A DNA stretch of 48,545 nt. Origin: JARRNJ01 sp037385045. GTDB lineage: Bacteria > Pseudomonadota > Gammaproteobacteria > JASBUN01. The position numbers and the translations under genes were made by a program. Position 1 is the stretch's first letter. Each line of letters begins with the position of its first letter. The stretch lies in contig JARRNJ010000039.1 in assembly GCA_037385045.1 (NCBI GenBank), forward strand, positions 1-48,545, read 5' to 3'. Under the pieces are notes generated by a model. That model did not search any database, was not told the origin of the DNA, and saw only the letters and a program-made list of their open reading frames with translations. Of the stretch, positions 1 to 8,123 are shown one piece after another.

Positions 1-212
1 TGGGCGACCGGCTCGCCGGCGACGCGGCGGCGGATCAGCCGTTCAAAGCGTTCACACTGGACGGGTTCCAGCTCCTTGTCGGGCCAGGCATGCAAATGGG
101 CGCGGTCACGGCCCAGCACATGGGCCAGCAGCACCTCGGCGTCGAGGGACGCCGATTCATAGGCCGCCAAACGCCGGCCGGCCTGCGCGAGCACGGACTT
201 GATCGTGGTCAT
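1..212 (-). CDS. prmC: Peptide chain release factor N5-glutamine methyltransferase, N-terminal part (runs off the window)
   Basis: PrmC (HemK) methylates the glutamine of the GGQ motif in release factors RF1 and RF2, using S-adenosylmethionine in the cytoplasm. Only the first 70 or so codons lie in the window, reading leftwards from ATG at 212. They show the helical N-terminal domain of the family: the stretch SLDAEVLLAHVLGR, then a tryptophan-containing AWPD segment and RRRVAGEPVA just before the edge. The SAM-binding and NPPY motifs would lie outside. The gene follows prfA, its substrate gene, in the usual hemA-prfA-prmC order, but with an unusually long 355-base spacer. The ribosome binding site is weak. 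Confidence 0.87.
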   Translation of the reverse strand, partial: MTTIKSVLAQAGRRLAAYESASLDAEVLLAHVLGRDRAHLHAWPDKELEPVQCERFERLIRRRVAGEPVA

Positions 213-567
213 CGCGGGTGGTTCTTTTCCGGTGCGGTCGAAAACGCAGAGTGCGCAGAGGCGCAAAGGACGCAAAGGAAAATGATGGCTGGAAGCTGCG
301 GCGGTGCAGGCACCGTTGCTGCCGGCTGCCGGCACCAGTACGGCCGCACGGGGCGCCGAATGCGTCTCAAGGCACAGGGCGAATAATCGACGGGTCGGCC
401 CACTCTCGGTGACCTCGGTGCTCTCTGTGGCTCGAATGTTCTCGCTGCCCGCCGGTAACCGCTGCCCGCGTGCCCCGTTACCGCGCTGCGGGGGCAGTGA
501 CGTTTCCCGCAATTGGCCCCTTTTGCGTTGTTTGCGTCTTTGCGCGGGAAACTCCACACTTCCGCGC
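213..567. repeat. prfA-prmC spacer with terminal inverted repeats
   Basis: No credible gene is seen in this 355-base spacer inside an operon that is normally tight. It holds GCGCAAAGGACGCAAA at 261-276 and its near-perfect inverse at 531-545, each followed inward by further CGCAAA-type units. Between them at about 405-432 is a tandem run of CTCGGTG/CTCTGTG-like words. The arrangement resembles a small non-coding intergenic repeat element with inverted ends, about 285 bases long, inserted between prfA and prmC. The family was not identified. Confidence 0.45.
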
Positions 568-1650
568 TCACTCCGCCAGGGCTGCCAGCAGGTCGGCCTG
601 GTGTTCCTGCACCAGCGGGTCGATGACCGGATCCAGGTTGCCCTGCAGGATTTCGTCGAGCTTGTACAGCGTCAGGTTGATGCGGTGGTCGGTGACCCGG
701 CCCTGGGGAAAGTTGTAGGTGCGGATGCGCTCGGAACGGTCGCCGCTGCCCACCAGCAGGCGCCGGGTGGCGGCCTGTTCGCTCTGCTGCTGCTCGCGCT
801 GGGCGGACAGCAGTTTCGACTGCAACAACGACATGGCCCGCGCGCGGTTTTTGTGCTGGGAGCGCTCGTCCTGGCATTCGACCACGATGCCGGTTGGCAG
901 ATGGGTGATGCGAATGGCCGAATCGGTCTTGTTGACGTGCTGGCCGCCCGCGCCCGAGGCGCGGAAGGTATCCACCTTCAGGTCCGCGGAATTGATGGTG
1001 ACGTCGTCGATCTCTTCGGCCTCGGGCATCACTGCCACGGTGCAGGCGGACGTGTGGATGCGGCCCTGGGACTCGGTTTCCGGCACCCGCTGTACGCGAT
1101 GGGCGCCGGATTCGAACTTGAGCCGGGAATAGGCGCCACGTCCGACAATACGGCTGATGATCTCCTTGTGCCCGCCATGCTCTCCCGGGCTGTCGCTGAT
1201 GATCTCCACCTGCCAGCCGTGCATTTCGGCGTAACGGGTGTACATGCGGAACAGGTCGCCGGCGAACAGGGCCGCCTCGTCGCCGCCGGTTCCGGCGCGT
1301 ATTTCCAGAAAAATATTACTGTTGTCGTGGGGATCGCTGGGCAGCAGCCGCAGATGCAGCTCCTGCTCCAGTTCCTCGATGCGTTCCTGCGCCGCGTGCA
1401 TCTCTTCCTGCGCCAGTTCGCGCAGCGCCGGGTCCTGTTCGCCGAGCATTTCCCGGGCGCTGTCGTGCTGCGCCTGGGCGTCACGATAACGGCGGAAACT
1501 GTCGATCAGCGGGCTGAGCTGTGCGTATTCCTGGGACAGGCTGCGGAACTGGCCCTGGTTGCCGATGACATCCGGGTCGGCCAGCAGGGCGCCCACTTCC
1601 TCGAAGCGCGCGTTGAGCCGTTCCAGCTTGTCGGAGATGGAAGGTTTCAC
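568..1650 (-). CDS. prfA: Peptide chain release factor 1
   Basis: RF1 recognises UAA and UAG in the ribosomal A site and triggers peptidyl-tRNA hydrolysis. The protein is 360 residues, the normal length. The catalytic GGQ is at residues 235-237 in the conserved context SGAGGQHVNKTDSAIR. The stop-codon tripeptide region reads RVPETESQGRIHTS at about 188-201, so the anticodon-like PxT is PET here where Escherichia coli has PAT. The N-terminal third is the helical PCRF domain. The gene lies 37 bases downstream of hemA and upstream of prmC, whose product modifies this GGQ, so co-transcription with hemA is expected. Confidence 0.97.
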   Translation of the reverse strand: MKPSISDKLERLNARFEEVGALLADPDVIGNQGQFRSLSQEYAQLSPLIDSFRRYRDAQAQHDSAREMLGEQDPALRELAQEEMHAAQERIEELEQELHLRLLPSDPHDNSNIFLEIRAGTGGDEAALFAGDLFRMYTRYAEMHGWQVEIISDSPGEHGGHKEIISRIVGRGAYSRLKFESGAHRVQRVPETESQGRIHTSACTVAVMPEAEEIDDVTINSADLKVDTFRASGAGGQHVNKTDSAIRITHLPTGIVVECQDERSQHKNRARAMSLLQSKLLSAQREQQQSEQAATRRLLVGSGDRSERIRTYNFPQGRVTDHRINLTLYKLDEILQGNLDPVIDPLVQEHQADLLAALAE

Positions 1651-1687
1651 GATTCCGCCGTCGATTGTCGGGAGGTGCCGGGCAGCG

Positions 1688-2947
1688 TCACTCGTCGGGT
1701 TTGATTTCGAACAGTTCCCGCGCTGCCTTGATCAATTCCCGGCGGCCCTGGTAACCGGCCATTTTCAGATTGGCGCTGGGGCTGTGGAGCAGTTTGTTGG
1801 TCAGGGTGTGGGCGAGATACTGGACAACTTCATCGGCGGGCTTTCCCACCTCCAGCATATGCTGGGCGCGCGCCAATACCTCGCCGCGGATGCGATCCGC
1901 GCGACTGCGCACGGCGCGGATGGTGTGTACGGCATCCAGCGACTTGATCCAGCCCATGAAGTGGGCTACCTGGATGTCGATGATTTCCTCGGCCTGTTGC
2001 GCAGCTTCCTGGCGGGATTGAAGATTCTCCTCGATGACGTCGTGCAGGTCGTCCACGGTGTAAAGGTATATGTCGTCGAGCTCACCCACTTCCGGGGCGA
2101 TATCCCGCGGCACCGCCACGTCGACCATGAACATGGGGCGATGCTTACGTTTCTTCAGCGCCTGTTTGACCATGGTTCTGGTCAGCAGCGGCTCGGGGCT
2201 GGCGGTGGAGGATACGACGATGTCGGCCTCCTCGAGATGCACCGGAATGTCGTCCAGGGCGATGGCATAGCCGTCGAATTCGGCCGCCAGGGTGTGGGCG
2301 CGCTCCACCGTGCGGTTGGCGACGATCATGCGGCCGACGTGGTTGTCGTGCAGGTGGCGGGCTGCCAGCTCGATGGTCTCGCCGGCGCCGATCAGCAGCG
2401 CCGTTTCCTCCGCCAGTTCGCCGAAGATCTGGCGGGCCAGGCTGACCGCCGCGAACGCCACCGACACCGGGCTGGCGCCGATGGCGGTGTCGGTGCGGAC
2501 CTGTTTCGCCACCAGGAAAGTGTGCTGAAACAGCCGGCTCAGGAGCGTGCCGATGGTGCCCGCATCGGCGGCGGCATGATAGGCTTCCTTGATCTGTCCC
2601 AGAATCTGGGGTTCGCCCAGGATCATGGAGTCGAGGCCGGAGGCGACCCGCAGAATATGGCGCACCGCGTCCTGCTCCGGATGGGTGTAGACATAAGTCT
2701 TCAGGTCGTCGGCGGTGAGGTGGTGGTACTGGCCCAGCCACTGCAGCACCGGGTTTGCGTCTTCCGCCTCGACGCTGCAGTAGACTTCCGTGCGGTTGCA
2801 GGTGGAAAGGATGGCCGCCTCGCTGATTTCGGGCAGCGCGGCCATCTCACCCAGGGCGCCGCGCAGCCGGTTGGGCGCGAATACGACCTTTTCGCGGATC
2901 TCCACGGGAGCGGTCTTGTGATTGATGCCGAGCGCCAGAAGGGCCAT
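1688..2947 (-). CDS. hemA: Glutamyl-tRNA reductase
   Basis: HemA makes glutamate-1-semialdehyde from glutamyl-tRNA with NADPH, the first committed step of tetrapyrrole synthesis by the C5 route. The start at 2947 gives the family N-terminus MALLALGINHKTAPVEIREK and puts the catalytic cysteine of STCNRTE at residue 50, as in characterised enzymes. An in-frame ATG seven codons upstream (2968) is less likely. The product is 419 residues. An NADPH-binding segment (LLIGAGETIELAARHL) is near residue 180 and a C-terminal dimerisation helix ends the protein. It is the first gene of a leftward operon with prfA and prmC, and diverges from the TPR lipoprotein gene. Confidence 0.96.
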   Translation of the reverse strand: MALLALGINHKTAPVEIREKVVFAPNRLRGALGEMAALPEISEAAILSTCNRTEVYCSVEAEDANPVLQWLGQYHHLTADDLKTYVYTHPEQDAVRHILRVASGLDSMILGEPQILGQIKEAYHAAADAGTIGTLLSRLFQHTFLVAKQVRTDTAIGASPVSVAFAAVSLARQIFGELAEETALLIGAGETIELAARHLHDNHVGRMIVANRTVERAHTLAAEFDGYAIALDDIPVHLEEADIVVSSTASPEPLLTRTMVKQALKKRKHRPMFMVDVAVPRDIAPEVGELDDIYLYTVDDLHDVIEENLQSRQEAAQQAEEIIDIQVAHFMGWIKSLDAVHTIRAVRSRADRIRGEVLARAQHMLEVGKPADEVVQYLAHTLTNKLLHSPSANLKMAGYQGRRELIKAARELFEIKPDE

Positions 2948-3091
2948 GTGCGAGGCCAAATGTTGCAACGAACCGGAAATTGTGCGGCAACCAACCTGCC
3001 ATTACAAGTGAGCGGCAGCCAGAGCTGTGCGCCGTCACGGTTCCGCCAAGCCGCCGACCACGTCCAGTCGGCAAAAACGCAGGATGATGAT

Positions 3092-3121
3092 ATTGTATAG
3101 GAAATTGCCGTCCGTTGTCGG
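3092..3121 (-). promoter_or_regulatory. Candidate sigma-70 promoter for hemA
   Basis: On the minus strand a -35-like CCGACA (3121-3116) is followed after 18 bases by the -10 TACAAT (3097-3092), inside an AT-rich island that stands out from its GC-rich surroundings. Transcription would begin near 3085, leaving a hemA leader of about 140 bases. Confidence 0.45.
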
Positions 3122-3208
3122 CGCTGGCCCGCATATTTCGCCGGGACCGCGGGAGCAGGCGCAGGATTCGAGGCCGCGGGCGCCGCTCTGGAGCGTTTGT
3201 GCCCGCCA

Positions 3209-3256
3209 GGGTACAAGCACCCTTTCGGGTACAAGCACCCTTTCGGGTACAAGCAG
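3209..3256. repeat. 18-bp tandem repeat, 2.7 copies
   Basis: The unit GGGTACAAGCACCCTTTC occurs at 3209-3226 and 3227-3244 with no mismatch, and again as 12 bases at 3245-3256 (last base changed). Each unit carries a short internal inversion (GGGT...ACCC) and could form a small hairpin. It lies between the start regions of two divergent operons. Confidence 0.9.
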
Positions 3257-3383
3257 TGTGTTATCACTTTACGGTACCGCATGAGTTATCTTTTCCGATC
3301 TGTTTCCGTTGCGAACCCAGCAGTCGTCGGCCGCCCGGTGAGATATGCGGGCTAATCCCCTCCATTTTGGACAATTCGTACTC

Positions 3384-5129
3384 ATGAAACGTTTTCTTGT
3401 GGCGTCGTTCCTGGTCGGCACCCAGTTCCTCACTTCAGGCTGCAGCGCGGTGTTGAGCAAAGACGCCGCTCCCATCCCGCAGTCGGCCAACACCCAGATC
3501 CGCAAAGTCGACGCCCAAGGCCTTTCGGACGTGCGGCCCGAGGTGCGCCGCCAAGCCAACCTGCTGTACCACATCCTGGTGGGCGAATTCGCCGGTTACC
3601 GCGGCCATCTGGACGTTGCGGTGAAGCAATATCTACAGGCCGCCGCCATCAGTGACGATCCCGACGTCGCCCAGCGCGCCACCCAAATCGCCCTGTATGC
3701 GCGCGACTACCCCGGTGCCATGGTCGCCGCGCAGCGCTGGGCGGTGCTGGCGCCCGAGAGCCTCGATGCCTGCCGTACCCTGGCCGTGTTGGACTTGCGC
3801 CAGGACAAATTGGCGCCGGCGGCGGCGCAGCTCGACCGCCTGATCGGCTTGGTCCAGGGAGACGCGGAACGGGGCTTCTATCTGGTCAGCCGGCTGCTGG
3901 CCCAGGAGCATGACGAGAAGCGGACGCTGACGGTCATGGCGATGCTGGTTCAGCGCCACAAGAGCGACCCGTATGCCTGGTACGCCTACGCGCACCTGGC
4001 GGCGGAGGCTGATGACCAGAAGCTGGCGCTGGCGAACGTCGACAAGGCTCTGAGCCTCAAGCCTGACTGGCCGGACGCGAGCCTGCTGAAAGCGCGCATT
4101 CTGATGCAGCAGGGCAAGTCCGACGAGGCGGTGGCCGCCATGCGGGCCGCCATCAAAGCGCACCCCGATTCCCGTGCTCTGCGCATCAGTTTCGGGCGCC
4201 TGCTCGCCGAGGCCAAGCAATTCGCCCAGGCGCGACAGCAGTTCGAGTATCTGTTGCGCAAGAATCCCAAGGACGCAGAGCTGCTGTATGCCATTTCATT
4301 GCTGGCCATAGAGGACAAGCACTACGACGCCGCGGAGCATTACCTGAAACGGCTGCTCAAGACCGGCCAGCGTACCCCCGATGCCTACTATTATCTCGGG
4401 GCGATCGCCGAGGAACGCCACCAATACAACCGGGCCATCACCTGGTACCGCAAGGTGCGCAGCGGCGACCGGCGGGTGGATGCCCATATCCGGGTTTCGA
4501 TGCTGGTGGCCAAGCAGCACGGTGTTGCGAAGGGGCGCAAGGAGCTGCACAAGATGCAGCCGCCCAACAGCGATGCAGCGGTGCGCTTCTATGTCGCCGA
4601 GGCCGATATGCTGCGCCACGCCGGCCGTTACAAGGAGGCCGTGGGGGTGGTGAACAACGGTCTGGCGCAGATGCCCGGTAACAACGACCTGCTGTATACC
4701 CGCGCGCTGCTGGAAGAGAAGCTCGACCGCCTGGATCTGCTGGAAAAGGATCTCAAGCAGATTCTTGCCACCGATCCGGACAATGCCCAGGCGCTCAACG
4801 CGCTCGGCTACACTCTGGCCGACCGCACCAAGCGTTACAAGGAGGCTTTGGCCTACATTCAGAAGGCATTGGCGTTGTCTCCCGACGAGCCGGCGATTCT
4901 GGACAGCATGGGCTGGGTGCAGTACCGCCTGGGCAATATCGCGGCTTCCCTGGACTATTTGCGCCGCGCCTACAAGCTGGACCAGGACAGCGAGATCGCC
5001 GCCCATCTGGGCGAGGTGCTGTGGGTTTCCGGTGACCGTGATGCGGCGCGGAACCTGCTCGAACGCGCGGTCAAGCGCGATCCGAAAAGCAAGACGCTGC
5101 AACAGCTGATCCAGCGCTTCAAGTTGTGA
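3384..5129 (+). CDS. TPR-repeat outer-membrane-type lipoprotein
   Basis: The start at 3384 gives MKRFLVASFL followed by the lipobox LTSGC with the lipidated cysteine at residue 20; an in-frame ATG at 3345 would add 13 residues before the signal peptide and is unlikely. The mature part, about 560 residues, is an array of tetratricopeptide repeats. Typical 34-residue units are recognisable from about residue 65 to the end, with conserved A/G, Y and P positions such as ALNALGYTLADRTKRYKEALAYIQKALALSPDEPAILDSMGWVQYRLG near the C-terminus. TPR arrays are protein-binding scaffolds; the partner is unknown. The stop overlaps the lolB start (GTGA), a sign of translational coupling, and the same neighbour is common beside lolB in Gammaproteobacteria, hinting at a role in envelope biogenesis. 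Confidence 0.88.
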   Translation: MKRFLVASFLVGTQFLTSGCSAVLSKDAAPIPQSANTQIRKVDAQGLSDVRPEVRRQANLLYHILVGEFAGYRGHLDVAVKQYLQAAAISDDPDVAQRATQIALYARDYPGAMVAAQRWAVLAPESLDACRTLAVLDLRQDKLAPAAAQLDRLIGLVQGDAERGFYLVSRLLAQEHDEKRTLTVMAMLVQRHKSDPYAWYAYAHLAAEADDQKLALANVDKALSLKPDWPDASLLKARILMQQGKSDEAVAAMRAAIKAHPDSRALRISFGRLLAEAKQFAQARQQFEYLLRKNPKDAELLYAISLLAIEDKHYDAAEHYLKRLLKTGQRTPDAYYYLGAIAEERHQYNRAITWYRKVRSGDRRVDAHIRVSMLVAKQHGVAKGRKELHKMQPPNSDAAVRFYVAEADMLRHAGRYKEAVGVVNNGLAQMPGNNDLLYTRALLEEKLDRLDLLEKDLKQILATDPDNAQALNALGYTLADRTKRYKEALAYIQKALALSPDEPAILDSMGWVQYRLGNIAASLDYLRRAYKLDQDSEIAAHLGEVLWVSGDRDAARNLLERAVKRDPKSKTLQQLIQRFKL

Positions 5130-5719
5130 GAATTGTCGCAGTACTGCTGCTGGCGGCGCTTAGCGCCTGCAGCGTGGCTCCCACCGGGCCGCCGGTGGAC
5201 CGGGCCAAGGTCTGGGCCGAACATGAGCGATCGATCAGCCGCTTGGATCGCTGGACCATCCGGGGCCGCGTGGCATTGAGCACCGAGGATGAAGGCTGGA
5301 GCGCGGCCCTGCAGTGGCAACAGCGCGGGACCGATTACGACATCCGCGTGATCGCCCCCTTCGGCCAGGGCAGCATGCGGCTGCAGGGCGGGGCAGCGGG
5401 GGTCGTGCTGCGCACCAGCGACCATCCGCAGCCAGTGTACGCCGCCAACGCCGAAGCGTTGCTGCGCAGCCGCACCGGTTGGCGCATGCCGGTCACCGCG
5501 CTGCGATACTGGATTCGGGGTCTGCCGCAACCCGCCGGCGCCCGTACCATCCAGCTGGATGATCGTGGGCGCCTGGCGCACCTGATCCAGGGCGGCTGGA
5601 GCGTTGACTTCCTGGGTTACCAGCGTGTCGATGATTACCAATTGCCCGAGAAGATTTTCATGAAAAACCGGGATCTGCGCATTCGTGTGGTGATTCATGA
5701 CTGGCAGCTGGGCGGGTAG
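5126..5719 (+). CDS. lolB: Outer-membrane lipoprotein receptor LolB
   Basis: LolB takes lipoproteins from the periplasmic carrier LolA and inserts them into the outer membrane. The product is 197 residues, the usual size, with a short signal peptide and lipobox LSAC (Cys15). The body has the LolB pattern: RWTIRGRVAL, then GWSAALQWQQ, a mid-protein MPVTALRYWIRGLP and the closing DLRIRVVIHDWQL strand. The start is a GTG overlapping the stop of the TPR lipoprotein gene, and ispE starts four bases after its stop, so the three genes form one unit. Synteny (hemA opposite, ispE after) supports the call. Confidence 0.93.
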   Translation: MRIVAVLLLAALSACSVAPTGPPVDRAKVWAEHERSISRLDRWTIRGRVALSTEDEGWSAALQWQQRGTDYDIRVIAPFGQGSMRLQGGAAGVVLRTSDHPQPVYAANAEALLRSRTGWRMPVTALRYWIRGLPQPAGARTIQLDDRGRLAHLIQGGWSVDFLGYQRVDDYQLPEKIFMKNRDLRIRVVIHDWQLGG

Positions 5720-5722
5720 CCG

Positions 5723-6571
5723 ATGGCCAGCGTGCCATGGCCGGCCCCGGCCAAGCTGAACCTGTTCCTCCACATCGTCGGACGCCGCGCCGACGGTTAC
5801 CATCTGCTGCAAACGGCTTTTCAGTTCCTGGACCACAATGATTGGCTGTACCTGAGCCCGCGCCGCGACACCGGCGTGAGGCTGCTGTCGCCGGTGCCCG
5901 GGGTGCCGGCGGAGTCCGATCTCACCATACGGGCAGCCCGGCTCCTTCAGCGCCATTGCGGCGTCCGCCAGGGGGTCGAGATCCGCGTCGACAAGCGCCT
6001 GCCCATGGGCGGGGGCCTGGGCGGTGGCAGTTCCGACGCCGCCACGGCGCTGGTGGCACTGAACGCCCTCTGGGATACCGGGCTCGCCAACGACGAACTG
6101 GCCGGCCTGGGGCTGCAGCTGGGAGCGGACGTGCCGGTGTTCGTGCGCGGCCACGCGGCATGGGCCGAGGGGGTGGGAGAACAACTGACGCCGCTCGACT
6201 TGACCGAGCCCTGGTACGTGGTCCTGGTGCCGCCGGTAACTGTGTCTACCGCCGGGGTTTTTGCCGCCCCGGAATTGACACGCAACACGCGCGCCATCAC
6301 AATATCCGACTTTCTCTCGGGCGCGGGTCACAACGATTGCGAGGCCGTCGTGCGGCGCCGTTACCCGGCGGTCGCGGAGGCGCTGGACTGGCTGGACGGG
6401 TTCGCCCCGGCCCGCCTGACCGGTACCGGGGCATGCGTATTCGCGCCGTTCACGGATGCCGGCGAGGCCGGGAATGTGCTCGGGCGGCTTCCCCGGGGCT
6501 GGTCGGGATTTGTCGCGCGCGGATGTAACCGCTCGCCGTTGCTGACACGGTTGGAGCGGGGGGTCGATTGA
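5723..6571 (+). CDS. ispE: 4-diphosphocytidyl-2-C-methyl-D-erythritol kinase
   Basis: IspE phosphorylates CDP-methylerythritol in the methylerythritol phosphate route to isoprenoids. The 282-residue product starts WPAPAKLNLFLHIVGRRADGYH, the family signature with the catalytic lysine region, and carries the GHMP-kinase ATP loop PMGGGLGGGSSDAATAL at about 94-110. The C-terminal motif RLTGTGACVFA is the third GHMP motif. It follows lolB by three bases and is followed by tRNA-Gln and prs, standard gammaproteobacterial synteny. Confidence 0.96.
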   Translation: MASVPWPAPAKLNLFLHIVGRRADGYHLLQTAFQFLDHNDWLYLSPRRDTGVRLLSPVPGVPAESDLTIRAARLLQRHCGVRQGVEIRVDKRLPMGGGLGGGSSDAATALVALNALWDTGLANDELAGLGLQLGADVPVFVRGHAAWAEGVGEQLTPLDLTEPWYVVLVPPVTVSTAGVFAAPELTRNTRAITISDFLSGAGHNDCEAVVRRRYPAVAEALDWLDGFAPARLTGTGACVFAPFTDAGEAGNVLGRLPRGWSGFVARGCNRSPLLTRLERGVD

Positions 6572-6601
6572 GAGGCGCGGGCGCCTGGGCGGCTGATTCA
6601 T

Positions 6602-6676
6602 TGGGGCGTAGCCAAGCGGTAAGGCACGGGGTTTTGATCCCCGCATTCCCAGGTTCGAATCCTGGCGCCCCAGCCA
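6602..6676 (+). tRNA. tRNA-Gln(UUG)
   Basis: A full cloverleaf with encoded CCA. The acceptor stem TGGGGCG pairs with CGCCCCA; the anticodon stem CGGGG/CCCCG encloses the loop TTTTGAT with anticodon TTG; the T arm is CCAGG-TTCGAAT-CCTGG. It sits between ispE and prs as in many gammaproteobacteria. Its 3' end is repeated downstream (see the repeat entry). Confidence 0.98.
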
Positions 6677-7045
6677 AAGTTAGAGCGAGCCGGTGCCGTC
6701 GAGGCGCCAGGATGAGAACCTCAGGTTCGACAAAATCGCGCAGCGATTTTGAACAGCGGAGCCGCAGGGGCGACGCTGGCCCCGGAGGGGCGGAGGGCGC
6801 AGCCCGGAGTAATCCTGGCGCCCCAGCCAAAGTTAGAGCGAGCCGGTGCCGCCGAGGCGCCAGGATGAGAACCTCAGGTTCGACAAAATCGCGCGGCGAT
6901 TTTGAACAGCGGAGTACCTCTGCGGGTTATTAAGTGTCCCGCAGGGGCATAAACTCGGCGACGCTGGTCCCGCAGGGGCGCAGCCCGGAGTGGTTCAGGC
7001 GCCCGAGCCAGAGTTTGACTGAACCGGCGCGGTCGGCGCGCCGGG
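6658..7045. repeat. Tandem array built from the 3' end of tRNA-Gln
   Basis: The last 19 bases of the tRNA and about 85 bases downstream (6658-6761) recur at 6811-6914 with two mismatches, a period of 153 bases; a third, decayed copy starts near 6992. Copy 2 therefore ends in the same AATCCTGGCGCCCCAGCCA but has no tRNA body. Each unit also has an inverted copy of the tRNA end: ATCCTGGCGCC (6659-6669) against GGCGCCAGGAT (6703-6713). Next come a GAACCT-C-AGGTTC palindrome (6716-6728) and a perfect hairpin CAAAATCGC-GCA-GCGATTTTG (6731-6751). No gene is seen between 6677 and 7058, and there is no integrase nearby. Confidence 0.85.
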
Positions 7046-7058
7046 TGCCGGCGACCGA

Positions 7059-8024
7059 ATGGGGGTGAATGTGTCCGAAAGCGGGATGACGGTGTTCACG
7101 GGGAATGCGAATCCGCAGCTTGCCCTGGACATTGCCAATCATCTCAGCATGCGCCTCGGCAAAGCCATCGTCGGCCGGTTCAGCGACGGTGAAGTCATGG
7201 TGGAGATCATGGAGAACGTCCGTGGCCGGGACGTTTTCATCGTTCAGCCCACCTGCGCGCCGACGAACGACAACCTGATGGAATTGCTGGTGATGATCGA
7301 CGCCATGCGGCGCGCGTCGGCCTGGCGGGTGACGGCGGTGATTCCCTATTTCGGCTATGCCAGGCAGGACCGGCGGCCGCGCTCGGCGCGGGTGCCGATC
7401 ACCGCCAAGGTGGTGGCCAAGATGATCGGCAGCGTGGGTGCAGACCGCGTGCTCACGATTGATTTGCATGCCGACCAGATACAGGGCTTTTTCGATGTGC
7501 CGGTGGACAACGTCTACGCGTCACCGATCCTGCTGGGCGATATCTGGCGGCGCAAGTACCCAAACCTGATGGTGGTGTCGCCGGACGTGGGCGGTGTGGT
7601 GCGCGCCCGGGCGCTGGCGAAACGATTGGACGACGCGGACTTGGCGATAATCGACAAGCGCCGTCCGCGGCCCAACCAGGCGCAGATCATGCACATCATC
7701 GGTGAGGTCGAAGGCCGCACGTGCGTGCTGATCGACGATCTGGTGGACACCGCCGGTACGTTGTGCCAGGCCGCCAATGCACTGAAAGAGCGCGGCGCCG
7801 CCAAGGTGGTTGCCTACATCACCCACCCGGTCCTGTCGGGGCCGGCGGTGGACAACATCGAGGCCTCCGAGCTCGACGAGCTGGTGGTGACCGACACCAT
7901 TCCGCTGGCGCCGCCGGTGGCGGCCTGCAGCCGCATCCGTCAGCTTTCCGTGGCGGAGATGCTTGCCGAAACGCTGCGGCGCATCACCAACGAGGAGTCG
8001 GTCAGCTCGCTGTTCATGGATTAA
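7059..8024 (+). CDS. prs: Ribose-phosphate pyrophosphokinase
   Basis: Prs makes phosphoribosyl pyrophosphate from ribose 5-phosphate and ATP, feeding purine, pyrimidine, NAD, histidine and tryptophan synthesis. The sequence follows the family closely: GRFSDGEV, the NENVRG-like MENVRG, PTNDNLMELL, IPYFGYARQDR (ATP loop), TIDLHADQIQGFFDVPVDN and the PRPP-binding VLIDDLVDTAGT. The start is uncertain. The ATG at 7059 gives 321 residues, but a GTG at 7071 has a better-spaced G-rich ribosome site, and the ATG at 7086 gives the most typical N-terminus (MTVFTGNANPQ). rplY, pth and ychF follow on the same strand. Confidence 0.96.
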   Translation: MGVNVSESGMTVFTGNANPQLALDIANHLSMRLGKAIVGRFSDGEVMVEIMENVRGRDVFIVQPTCAPTNDNLMELLVMIDAMRRASAWRVTAVIPYFGYARQDRRPRSARVPITAKVVAKMIGSVGADRVLTIDLHADQIQGFFDVPVDNVYASPILLGDIWRRKYPNLMVVSPDVGGVVRARALAKRLDDADLAIIDKRRPRPNQAQIMHIIGEVEGRTCVLIDDLVDTAGTLCQAANALKERGAAKVVAYITHPVLSGPAVDNIEASELDELVVTDTIPLAPPVAACSRIRQLSVAEMLAETLRRITNEESVSSLFMD

Positions 8025-8054
8025 GCGGTGCCCTTGCCGGGTGCTGCGCAAATG

Positions 8055-8112
8055 CTTCCCCTGGTCGCGGGGGAAGTGGTGAAGGTCCGCCTGCGGGCGG
8101 CTTGAGAAACTG
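8055..8112 (+). other. Two small hairpins in the prs-rplY gap
   Basis: CTTCCCC (8055-8061) pairs with GGGGAAG (8070-8076), and a second stem-loop of the CCGCC...GGCGG type follows near 8090-8101, just ahead of the rplY ribosome site (TGGAG). They could be a weak terminator or a leader structure for rplY; neither has a clear T-run. Confidence 0.3.
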
Positions 8113-8123
8113 GAGTAAAGCCA

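Larger units (their letters stand above)
2948..3383. other. Divergent hemA / TPR-lipoprotein intergenic region
   Basis: This 436-base region separates two divergent operons. No gene is supported. It holds a probable leftward hemA promoter (3092-3121) and an 18-base tandem repeat (3209-3256), listed separately. The remainder shows nothing I can name. A rightward promoter should lie between about 3250 and 3370, but I see no clear hexamer pair. Confidence 0.6.

Noticed and set aside
304..3100. Long rightward open frames opposite prfA and hemA (304-1704, 1559-3100)
   Set aside because: They are antisense shadows in GC-rich DNA; prfA and hemA on the minus strand have full family motifs.
6658..6830. 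Prophage or genomic island attachment sites at tRNA-Gln
   Set aside because: The tRNA end is repeated, but only 153 bases apart and with no integrase or foreign genes between; the tandem repeat is a simpler reading.
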